DNA from: Ahaetulla prasina | Lineage: Eukaryota; Chordata; Lepidosauria; Squamata; Colubridae | Assembly: GCF_028640845.1 (NCBI RefSeq) | Contig: NC_080539.1 | Location: forward strand, 366,439,233-366,503,232 | DNA length: 64,000 bases | Direction of reading: 5' to 3' | Shown here: positions 21,801 through 34,200 of the stretch, one piece after another | Layout: each line of letters opens with the position of its first letter | Numbering within the stretch: position 1 is the first letter of the stretch | Notes under the pieces: model-generated | Databases searched by the model: none | Told to the model about the DNA's origin: nothing | The model's input: the letters and a program-made list of their open reading frames with translations, nothing else | Position numbers and translations under genes: made by a program

Positions 21801-24800
21801 GCATGCACACTGGAGACCCGAACACCAGCCAGGGTGCGTGGCTGCAGGTGAGTTAGGCGACAGCTCGTGTGCCCAGAAAGATGGCTTTGTGTGCCACCTC
21901 CGGCATGCGTGCCATAGATTTGCCATCACAGCCCTATACCATTTCAGACAAATGGTTGTTCAATCTCTTCTTTAAAACTTCCAGTGTTGGAGCATTCACA
22001 ACTTCTGGAGGCAAGGAGTTCCACTGATTCATTGTCCTCACTGTGAGGAAATTTCTCCTTAGTTCTAAGTTGCTTCTCTCCTTGATTAGTTTCCACCTAT
22101 TGCTTCTTGTCCTGCCTTCAGGTGCTTTGGAGAATAGTTTGACTCCCTCTTCTTTGTGGCAGACCCTGAGATATTGGAACACTGCTATCATGTCTCCCCT
22201 AGTCCTTCTTTTCATTAAACTAGGCATACCGAGTTCCTGCAACCATTCTTCATATGTTTTAGCCTCCAGTCCCCTAATCATCTTTGTTGCTCTTCTCTGC
22301 ACTCTTTCTAGAGTCTCCACATTTTTTTTACATCCTGGCGACCAAACCTGGATGCAGTCTTCTAAAAGTTTGAGGGTGTTAACTTGCCCATAACCACATC
22401 CCCTGGTAGGAAATAATACACACATATGATAGGAGGGACATAAAATCTATCAGTGAGGAATAAATCACTTACTGTCCTGTTTGTTCTGAACGTGGAACGT
22501 CACTTCTTCCCCTGGGAGCAACTCCATCAAGTACTGCACAGCATCCTCGCGAGTCAAGTTCTGGAAGGGCTTCTCATTCACCTGGCAAGAGAAAGAGGCA
22601 AAAGTGGGGGGTTTTACCTAGCACTGCTCATTTCGTTTGCCCATCTTTATTGTTTTTAAAATTATTATTATTTGAGGTACGTTGCCTTGCTTCAGGAACT
22701 CAAAGTGACGTCCAGAGTTGAGGTCCACAAATCTTAAATGGGTAGCCAAGGTTGAGAAACACTTTGTAATGACATTTTATTGATCGATTTATTTGTATCC
22801 CACCTTTATTATGGCAACGTTGTGGCTCAGCAGTTAAGACGCTGGGTTTGTCAGCTGGAAAGGCCAGCAGCCCAGGTTCGAGACCCGAGCGCCACACAAC
22901 AGGGTGAGCTCCCGTCCTCACCTCAGCTCCTGCCAACCTAGCAGTTTGAAAGCATGCAAGTGCGAGTAGATAAATAGGTACCACTTTGGTGGGAAGGTAA
23001 CAGCACTCCTTAATGTCATGCTGGCCCCATGGCACAGAAATGTCTTTGGACAGCACTGGCTCAATGGCCTTGCAACTGGGATGAACACTGCCCCCTACAG
23101 TTGGCAACGCTATTGGAGTAAAATGTGCAGGGACTCCTTTATCTTTTGTTATTCTTACAACTAACTAACATATCCAACACACCTTCCTCCTTCTATTTTC
23201 CCCACCATGACAATCCTATGAAGTGGCTTAGGCTGAGAAAGACTGACTAGCCCAAAGTCACCCAGCTGACTTTCATGCCTAAGGTGGGACTAGAACTCTC
23301 AGGCTCCTGGTGATTGGCCCAAAGTCACCCAGCTGGCTTTTATCGTTGGCGGGACTAGAACTCTCAGTCTCTTGGTGATTGACTCAAAGTCACCCAGCTG
23401 TCTTTCATGCCTAAGGCAGGACTAGAACTCACCATCACCTGGTGATTGACTCAAAGTCACCCAGCTAGCTTTTATGGCTAAGGTGGGACTAGAACTCACC
23501 GTCTCCTGGTGATTGACTCAAAGTCACCCAGCTGTCTTTCATGCCTAAGGCAGGTCTAGAACTCACAATTTCCCGCTTTCTAGCCTGATATGTCAACCGT
23601 AAGACCAAACTGGTTCTCTAAATTTTCCTCCCATTACCTCTTGTTTTCTCCTTTGGAGCCAGTAATCATCCTACTACACCTAGGCAAGATTCCAGATCCA
23701 CCAAGATCAGAGATGGTTCATTAGTCGTTCCCACCCATAAGATACCTGAAGGATCTGGTCGCCTTCTTGGATGCCTTGCATTTCAGCCGGGCTGCCCTCC
23801 TGCACGCCAGACACAAATATACCAACATCGTTCCCACCGGTAAGACGGAGCCCGATGCTCTTGGCTTTGATAAAACGAACCACTTTCAAATCGGGGCTGT
23901 ACCTGCAAAAATAGAATGCGGTTCAAATCCAGTCTCTGTGTCCAGATGTTGCCATGCCAAAAACAGTCTGTCAGTCTGCTTACCCTGAAATCGCATCATT
24001 TTGCGTAATGGAATTATTCCTTCGGAAATTGTATTCATTGATGGGGGATGCCTCGGGATCTAGAAGGCGAAAGAAAAAACCCATTGAATTATTTATTTTA
24101 TCATATGGCACATTCACCTCACATTTCCATAAAAACACAAGAGATAAAAATATGAAATAAGAATTTTAAAATGCAGGTAGTCCTCGACTTCTAGCACTTC
24201 ATTCAGTGACCCTTCGAAGTTACCACGGCACTGAAAAAAGTGACTTATGACCATTTTTCACACTTACGACCGTTGCAGCATCCCCACGGTCACATGAAAT
24301 TCAGACAGTTTGCAACTGACTCGTATTTACGACAGCTGCAGTGTCCCGGGGTCATGCGATCCCTTTTTACGACCTTCTGACAAGCGAAGTCAACGGGGAA
24401 GCTGGATTCACGTAACAACCGTGTTACTACGTTAACGACGGCAGTGAGTCACTTAATAACTGTGACAAGAAAGGTCGTAAAATGGGGCAAAGCTCCCCTT
24501 TTTTTCAGTGCTACTGAACGGTTACTAAATGAACTGTTGTTAGTCAAGGACTGCCTGTATAATACAGCATCATAAGACAGCAGAATAGAAGAGGAAGAAC
24601 GGGAGAAAGTCACAAGATACAAAGACCTGCAATTAGAAGTAGAACAGCAGTGGCAAAAGAAAGCAAAGATAGGTACGAATAGCAAATGGGGTCTTGGGTG
24701 CAATCCCAAAACATCCGGAAAACTATCGGCATTGACCAAATCCCCATTGGTCAATTGCAAAAGGCAGCTTGACTTGCAACAGCTTACATCCTGCGACGAT

Positions 24801-26304
24801 ACCTTCAACACCATCAAACTTCTACATCTGCCTATCTCAGGTCCTTGGGAAGGACTCGATGGGTGGCCAAAAAAGCCAAATCTATTCTAAACATCTGGCT
24901 GACTGTGCAATCAACCATAATAGTAATAATAATAATGACGATGATGATGTCAGTATTTGCAAGTGATCCCAGAAGCGATTTTTCTCTTTCAAGAGACACT
25001 GCTCATAATCACTGACCCTACAAGAAAAGCTAAGTTCAAGGCACTTACTAAGAACTGGTGGTGAAGTCAACTCTTCCATTGTTTCTTGTCTGCTGTAATC
25101 CCTGTTTGATTTGGCCAAGTGGGTGGGATGAGAGAAGAAGACAAAACTCATAATGAAAATTTGAGGGAAACAAAAATAACCCAAAGTTCTCCAGGGTATC
25201 TTTTGCAATCATTATTCAAATCGGAGGTCTCCAAACTTGGCAACTTTTAAGACTTGTGAACTTCAAATCCCAGAATTCCCCGGGCACCCATGCTGACTGG
25301 GCAATTCTGGGAATTGAAATCCACAAATCTTAAAGTTGTTAAGGTTGGAGACCCCTGATTTCTAAGATCAATTATGACTGGCTTATTTGTTTCCTGTTTT
25401 TCAGCCTCAGCATTATGTAACAACACAAAGAACGGTAGAATTAGAGCAGCATTAAATCCAAAATCAAACCCATTAAATTAAATCCAAAATCGGCCCAAAC
25501 AATCTAGGACAGCAAAATCACTACATAAGAGGGGAACAGATAAAAGAATACATTTGACATATCTAGAGTCACTCACAATGAGATCCAGAAACTTGAAGAG
25601 ACAACAAGCAAAAAAAAAAAGGGAAAAAGTTAAGTAGCATCCAATTATGATAATTAAATAGTAATCTTACTATATCTGACTTACTGGGTGAAAAAGCCAC
25701 ACAGATAGTTTAAAAGACTACTGTTCACACAATAAATTATTTTACAAAATATAGCATGCTGCATGTCCAATCTGTGCTATATAAATTGAATGAATGAATG
25801 AATGAATGAATGAATGAATACATTCAGGAAATTATCTCAGCAGAAACAAGGCCACTATTTCCCCCTTTTAAACTGACCCACTAAATGTCCTGATTTGTGG
25901 TAACTCAAACATATTATTCTTTTTGTACATGAGGCTTGTCCAAAATATAATGGATTTAACAGATCTAGAGGTATTCCTCAATTTACAACCGTAATTGAGC
26001 CTGGAATTACAGTTGTAACTCATTGCAGCTGTAACTCAAAGCATCGTGTGACTGGATCTAATTTGTCAATATTTTTTGTGGCACTTCATTAAGAAAGTGC
26101 CACAGTCATTAAACAAATACATTTTAGCCAGTGGGTGCTTTTTGGAAAACTGGAAATTGGAAGTAAATGCTGGAAATGGGCAAAAAACATCAAAAATTGT
26201 GTTTTTGCAAAGAAGCCATAATGGTAAGCTGGTTGCCTAGCACCGAAAATGTGTTACTTCACTGTAGTGTCTACGTGTATGTATGTATGTTTGTGTGTTT
26301 GTCT

Positions 26305-26349
<45 letters not shown>

Positions 26350-28256
26350 ATCATAACTTTCAAATTGGGCTGTAAGTAGCTGTTGGGTGGTCCATTGTAA
26401 CTTCAAACATTCATTAAGTGATCAGTCATACACTGAGGATTATCTGTAAAACATGCTTAGGTCTTGCCCTTCACTTTTCTATCACCCTGGTTATCAATTT
26501 GCTTCTAATTCTGTGGTGGGAGAACACGAGCAACGTGGTGGCCTAGTGGTGAAGATTCTTGCCTCCCATTCCAAAGGTTAAGAGTTCAATCATAGGTAGC
26601 GGCAGATGTTTCTCCGTCAGGGCGCAAAGAAAAAATATCTACTGTGAACCCAGCGTGGCGTCTGGAAGGGCATCTGGCTAGTAAATACTCAGATCCATCC
26701 AGCTGCCCCAACTCAACCTCAAATTAAGGGATTACGGGGTCATAACTGTAGTGGGAGAACTGTGAAGTTGCAGCTTAAAAAAAAAAAAAGAGAGTTTGAT
26801 TCCACCCAACCTGAAGGTGGCTCTATTCCACTTTTTACTGCATTTGAGAAGCAAAATGACTCTTTCCAGTACTATGATTTTATGCTAATCTATAATTAAG
26901 CAATGCTTCCGTCAAGTTTAAAGCTCTTACTGAGATCACTGTCATAATTTTTTTTTTTGGAAAAAAGCATGATTTTTCAACATCCCAGCCGTGGAATTTT
27001 CTAGTAGACTTCATCCAACAAAACCCAATCCAGGTTAGCTATTTTTAGTTCAAACAGTTTACTGCCATCTAGTTGGAAACGCTAGGTTTAAAATCGGACA
27101 ATGGAAAAATGCCCTTACCTGGGCTGTTAGAATTCAGCAGACCACTAGATGGCAGCAAAGAAACCCTGAAATCTCTAATTCTGTTACCATTTAACCTGGA
27201 TTATCTGGATTATTTTTGCAACCCAACTATAGCGTCTAATGAGAACAGCAACCAACTAAGGTTTATGGAGAGATTCTTACCGGAGGGAATCCCTTGTCGG
27301 AGACTGAGGAGAACGTGGAGGGCTTCCCACAGGAGGGGGAGGCGAGATGTCTGAACCAAGATCAGATATATCTAAAAAACCAGAAAAGTAACTAGAATTA
27401 TACAATAGAATAGAATAGAATAGAATAGAATAGAATAGAATAGAATAGAATAGAATAGAATAGAATAGAATTTTTATTGGCCAAGTGTGATTGGACACAC
27501 AAGGAATTTGTCTTGGTGCATATGCTCTCAGTGTACATAAAAGATACATACATAAAATGATTCTGTGTTTAACACACAGAATCATCTATTGCAATGTCCT
27601 TCCTGTTAAAGACTTCTTCAGTTTCAATCGCAATAATACAAGAGCAAACAATAGATTCAAACTTAATGTCAACTGTTTCAATCTTGATTGCAGAAAATAT
27701 GACTTCAGAAACAGAGTTGTTAATGCTTGGAATACACTACCTGACTCTGTGGTCTCCTCTCCAACTCCTAAAAGCTTCAACCAAAAACTGTCTACTATTG
27801 ACCTCACCCCATTCCTAAAAGGATTATACGGGGGGTGCATAAGTGCACAAAAATGCCTACCGTTCCTGTCCTATTGTTTCCTTTCAATATATGTTCCTGT
27901 ATATAATGTTGTGACAAAAAAAAAAAAAAGATACCTTCATCAAGACACAAGACAGACACTTTGTTCTGAGTAATATTCCTCTGCTTATAAGCAAATGAAC
28001 CTGATCAATTTGTAAAAAGGACAAAGTCATCATGTGATTTGTCTGGTTGTTTTTACAAACCATGATTTATGCTTAATATTGTTTGTAAACCACCCTGGCC
28101 ATTCCACAATGGCCACCACAAGCTATGTGGTACAAGTCTGACATTTGAATTTAGCAAAAATCTGTTTTGTTTCATTTCCAAATTAAACTGCAAAGTGTGG
28201 GAAAGCCCCCTTTTAAAAAGTCAATTTAAATCCAGGTCAAGACAGGGAGGGAGGGA

Positions 28257-28294
<38 letters not shown>

Positions 28295-31200
28295 CAGAGA
28301 CAGAGACAGACATAGAGAGAAGTTTAAAATGCATAGAATGCCACAATTAAGGAAAACGGGCAATAAAAATAGAGCATAAAAACTCAAGGCAATTAAAAGT
28401 TGTCTCTTAATAAAGATAACCAGCATCTTAGAGAAAATATTCCACTCACATAGCAAGAGTCCCCCAAAAATTGGGGGAAAACATTATCTTAATAAAAAGT
28501 TTAGCCTGTTGCTTGGAAATTCTGTGTTTGCAAAACACTGTTTTGCTTAACTATTAATTATTGCAGAATAAATCATAATTAGAGGATTCTGTTAACATGT
28601 TTAAATAAAGCCTGGGGTAAAGATCACATTAGCTCGGTTCAGAATACAGTAATTTACATCACAAACAAACTCGGCTCAGTGTGTTGTGTGAACTTTGCCA
28701 ATGAACTCTGGATGGCTTGCTAATTGCCACTTTGGCCTGAAATGTGTCCAATGAGACACATCATATCTTTAAGATTTCTGGTTTATTTTTAGTTTCTTTG
28801 GAGGCTCTGTGTACAGGTGGTCCTTGATTTATGACCACAACCGAGCCCAAAATTTCTGATGCTAAATGAGACAATTGTTAAAAACATTAAGTACAATTGC
28901 AGCTTCACTTAGCAATAGCAATAATTCTTAGACTTATATACTGCTTCATAGTGCTTTACGGCCCTCTCTAAGCGGTTTACAGAGTCAGCATATTGGCACC
29001 CCCAAAATCTGGGTCCTCATGTTACCAACTTTGGCAGGATGGAAGGATGGAGCCAGTGAGAATCGAACTTGTGGCAGTCGGCAGAATTGGACTGCAATAC
29101 TGCATTCTAACCACTGCACCATGCAGTATTGCAGGCTAATTCTGCCAACTGCCAGCAGTTCGATTCTGACCAGCTCAAGGTTGACTCAGCCTTCCATCTT
29201 TTCAATCTCAGTGAAATTCTGGCGAGTTTAAGGGCACCTCCAAAATAGGTCATTTGGGAAGCTGATGGGTTGATGTAAGGCGCCAACTCAGAAAAGTGAA
29301 TTAATTTAGTCACCAGTTTAAATGAATTCAGACGTTCAATTCCACAAATATACCCACAAGTGTGGTGTGGAAGCATCTGAGCCATGGTGGCACAGTGGTT
29401 AGAATGCAGTATTGCAGACTAATTCTGCCGACTGCCAGCAGTTCAATCCCAATTGGCTTCAGGTTGAGTCAGCCTGAGGTCAGTAAAATAAGGTCCCAGA
29501 TTGTTGGGGGCAATAGGCTGACTGTCAACTCTGAAGCGCACCTGGCTGAAGTCATTTGGTGCTGCCTCACTAGTTATCACAAACTCTGAGAAGGGGAAGG
29601 GAGGGGGAAATATATAGGCTGGCTAATAGTCAAAACAAAAAGTTTTCTTGTGGGAACCAAGGTCGTCCCAATAGATGGCAGTTGAAGGAGGAGAGGAGTG
29701 ACCAAGCAGTCTGCCAGCTACTTTTCATTAGACAATGTGACTGGTGACATCTGGGGAGTTGGTTTTCACTAGCTGTGCCGATCTGATGTATCCAATGTTC
29801 TTTGAGGAATCTGCTTGCCTCGGAGTTCTGCTTTTGGCAGATGCGTTACTCAGAACGCTGATATTGACTTTGTTAACCGCTTAGAGAGCGCTGTAAAACA
29901 TTATGGAGCAGTATATAAGTCTAAGTGCTAATGCTATTGCTATCTCGGCAACCTCAGCAATCCTGTTGTGTCTGCGCCCCCCGAGCCGGGCCCCCTGCCA
30001 GAAAGTGACTCGGAAAGTGAAGGGGAAGGGCCATCAGGACTTACCTCTGGAGCACCGGCTTCCCTGGCTCAGCTCCAGGAGCCAGAAGCAGGCCAGGTGG
30101 AGGAGATAACGAGGCCTCCGTCCCCTGACTCTTTCCCTCCCCAGGCCACGCCTTCAGACCCAGCTGATGGCAATCAGGCCTGGCTGGACCCTAGGTTTCG
30201 TAGGCAGGAGAGGCGGGAACAACAGAAGCAGGGGTGGGGCAGGCCTAGGAAGTGCTGAGTCATGGAGCCACACCCACAGGATATAAAAGCAGCAAGGGCT
30301 GCTATACCTCTTCGTAGCAAACAAATCAACTGCTTAACTAGAGCTGAAGTACTGTTTGTTCCTGGTTGACTCATCAAGAGAGATAACAGAGTCACTTGGC
30401 ATATGCTCGCTAGTTTGCTGCCAGAGCTGATAGTGCTGGCTAATTAAGTCATCGCTCGGACTGAGGCGAGGGGGACAGAACAAATCCACTTCCTTTTCCC
30501 CCACATCTTCTTTCCCACCCCAGTTTTTCTCCAGAGTCCCCCCTCACCATCCAGGTGGGAACTTTCCGTATCGCTGTCTCTCACTTGAGGGATGTTGACC
30601 AAGAACTGGCTGTTATCACGCAAAACAAGCAAAGTAAGTTTTCCCTCGGACTGTTCGATCAGCTGCCGCGTCTCTTCCAAGGACATGTTCTCGCTGACAA
30701 CGCCGTTGATCTAGAAGAGATGAAGTAATGAGTCGGGTCAAGTAATGTTTTCTTTGCTCAAAAGCTTATCCCCTACCTTATGTCAGGAGCCAGATGCGGA
30801 TGAGCCATAGTGGCACAGTGGTTAGAATGCAGTATTGCAGGCTAACTGCTGCCCGTTGCCAGCAGTTCGATCCTGACCGGCTCAAAGTTGACTCAGCCTT
30901 CCCTCGTTCCGAGGTCGGTAACATGAGGACCCAGATTGCTGGGAGCAAGAGGCTGACTCTATAAAAGTGCTTGGATAGTGCTGTGAAACACTGTGAAGCG
31001 GTATATAAAAATATATATATATTGGGGAGGCTTCACGCCACTACATGTTTACTGGACCCGTGTCCTTCCTGGCTGGTACTGGCCACTCAGGAGGTGACAC
31101 GAGGCTGGCTCCAGGGGATTATCAACGCTTCTTTGTTGGAAGGGGTTTTCCCTGCCGCCTTGAAAGAGGCGGTGGTGAGACCCCTCCTCAAGAAGCCCTC

Positions 31201-34200
31201 CCTGGACCCAGCTATTTTGGGTAATTATCGTCCAGTCTCCAACCTTCGCTTTGTTGCGAAGGTTGTAGAGAGTGCTGTGGCGCGACAGCTACCCCAATAC
31301 CTGGATGAAGCCGTCTATCTAGACCCGTTCCAGTCCGGCTTCCAACCCGGATACAGCACGGAGACAGCTTTGGTCGCATTGGTGGATGATCTCTGGAGGG
31401 CCAGGGACAGGGGTTATTCCTCTGCCCTGGTCCTATTAGACCTCTCAGCGGCTTTTGATACCATCGACCATGGTATCTTGCTGCGCCGGTTGGGGGGATT
31501 GGGAGTGGGAGGCACCGTGTATCGGTGGTTCTCCTCCTATCTCTCTGACCGGTCGCAGACGGTGTTGACAGGGGGGCAGAGGTCGACCGCGAGGTGCCTC
31601 ACTTGTGGGGTGCCGCAGGGGTCGATCCTCTCGCCCCTTCTGTTCAACATCTATATGAAGCCGTTGGGTGAGATCATCAGTGGCTTTGGGGTGAGATACC
31701 AGCTGTACGCTGATGACACCCAGCTGTACTTTTCCACCCCGGGCCACCCCAATGAAGCTGTTGAAGTGCTGTCCCGGTGTTTGGAAGCCGTACGGGTCTG
31801 GATGGGGAGAAACAGGCTCAAGCTTAATCCCTCCAAGACGGAGTGGCTGTGGATGCCGGCACCCCGATTCAGTCAGCTGCAGCCGCGGCTGACTGTTGGA
31901 GGCGAGTTATTGGCCCCAAAGGATAGGGTGCGCAACTTAGGTGTCCTCCTGGATGAACGGCTGTCGTTTGAAGATCATTTGACGGCTGTCTCCAGGAGGG
32001 CCTTCCACCAGGTTCGCCTGGTTCGGCAGTTGCGCCCCTTCCTTGATCGGGATGCCTTGTGCACAGTCACTCATGCGCCTGCTACCTCTCGCTTGGATTA
32101 TTGTAATGCTCTCTACATGGGGCTCCTTGAGGTGCACTCGGAGGCTTCAGTTAGTCCAGAATGCAGCTGCGCTGGTGATAGAGGGAGCTCGCGTAGCTCC
32201 CATATAACACCGCTCCCTGCGCAGACTGCACTGGCTACCTGTGGCCTTCGGGTGCACTTTAAGGTTTTGGTCACTACCTTTAAAGCGCTCCATGGCTTAG
32301 GGCCTGGGTACTTACGGGACCGCCTGCTGTTACCGCATGCCTCCCACCGACCCGTACGCTCTCACAGAGAGGGACTTCTCAGGGTGCCGTCCGCCAAGCA
32401 ATGTCGGCTGGCGGCCCCCAGGGGAAGGTCCTTCTCTGTGGGGGCTCCCACACTCTGGAACGAGCTTCCCCCGGGTTTACGCCAAATACCTGACCTTCGG
32501 ACCTTCCGCCGCGAACTGAAGACACATCTTTTCATTCGCGCGGGGCTGGCTTAAATTTTATTGATTTTAAATTATCTATTATTAATTTTAATGGGGTTTT
32601 AGTTTTATATATTTTAAAGTTTTTTAGGCCAATTATAAAATAAGTTTTTTAATTTGTATTTTAAATTGTATATTGTATTGTTTGTTTTTATTTTTGGCTG
32701 TACACCACCCTGAGTCCTTCGGGAGAAGGGCGGTATAAAAATAGAATAAATAAATAAATAAATAAATATAAATGTAAGTGCTATTGCTAAGCAATGATTC
32801 GGCTGGGAGGCTCATTTTATTTTATTTTTTGTGTAGCAGCGTGGAAGAGGATCTATGAAAATAAGGAGTCGGTGGGGGGGGGAATCCAGTGAAGGCTACA
32901 GGTGGCCAGTCTTTACTCAACATCTTCTGCAACTCATTGTTTTCTAAAACGTATTTGATTTTTACCATATGCTCACTTGCAAAGAAAGAGGAAGAGGATA
33001 GCACTACTCTTCTATCAGGTGCTTTGGAGAATAGTTTCTCTTCTTCGTGGCAGCCCCTGAGATATTGGAAGACTGCTATCATGTCTCCCCTAGTCCTTCT
33101 CTTCATTAAACTAGACATACCCAGTTCCTGCAAGCGTTCTTTAGATGTCTTAGCCTCCAGTCCCCTAATCGTCTTTGTTGCTTTTCTCTGCACTGTCTCA
33201 GTTTTTTTTTTTATCATGACAACCATATAACATGTAAGGCAGGAGTCTCCAACATGGGCAACTTTAAGACTCGTGGACTTCAACTCCCAGAATTCAACTC
33301 TGGGAGTTGAAGTCCACAAGTCTTAAAGTTGCCAAGGTTGGAGACCCCTGGTCTAAGGAACATATTTGCTTTTTCAGTGACGTGACGAGAATCTTTCATC
33401 AAAAACAGGGATATCCACCCCACGAACTATTGTGATAATAGCCACCTTTCCCAACTCACCTTGAGGATAAGGTCCCCTTCCTGCAGGGAGTTATCCTTGG
33501 CTGCCAATCCTGTCTCAGTGATGTGTTTGATGAAAATCTGGCTCCCCAGCTTCAGTCCGTATTCTTGTGTTTTCAGGAAGGAAAATTTTTTAGAAGGGTC
33601 AGTTAGCAAAATGAACATTGTCCTCATTCATAAAGTCCTTTTCTAGCAGGGGAGGAGGGTATGGTTATTACAGGTTGTCCTCGACCTATGACCACAATTG
33701 GGAGCAGAATTTATGTCCTTAAGCAAGGGGGTTGTTAAGTAAGTTATACCCAGTTTTATGACCTCTTTTGACACGGCTGTTAAGTGAATCACGCAGCTGT
33801 TAAGCGAATTCAAACTTCCTCTATTGATTTTGCTTGTCGGAAGCCAGCCGGGAAGTTTGCAAATGGTAATTACAAGATCTTGGGATGCAGCAACCATTGC
33901 AAATATATGCCACTTGCCAAGCGCCCAAAGTTTGATCACGTGACCATGGGAATGCTGCAACAGTTGTTAAGTGTGAGGACCAATCATGAAACACCGTTGT
34001 GACCAGTGGTGAAATTCCATTTTTTTTAACTACTGGTTCTGTGGGCGTGGCTTGGTGGACATGGTGTGGCTTGGTGGGTGTGGCAGGGGAAGGATTCTGC
34101 AAAATCCCCATTCCCTCCCCACTCCTGGGGGAAGGATACTGCAAAATCCCCATTCCCACCCTACTCTGGAACCAACTAGAGGTGGTATTTGCCGGTTCTC

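Noticed and set aside
21500..21975. Cys/His-rich ORFs resembling zinc-finger-like repeats
   Set aside because: Translation of CACACC/GCACCATCTGC repeats inside a hAT element with inverted ends and an 8-bp TSD; spacing of Cys and His fits no zinc-finger family.
23205..23580. CRISPR-like repeats
   Set aside because: Tandem SINE-derived units of 66 bp without variable spacers.
33564..33627. Upstream extension of TJP3 exon 5 ([14 protein letters not shown]...) as coding start
   Set aside because: The frame is open by chance; the phase and conserved junction ESEEYGLK require splicing at 33563.
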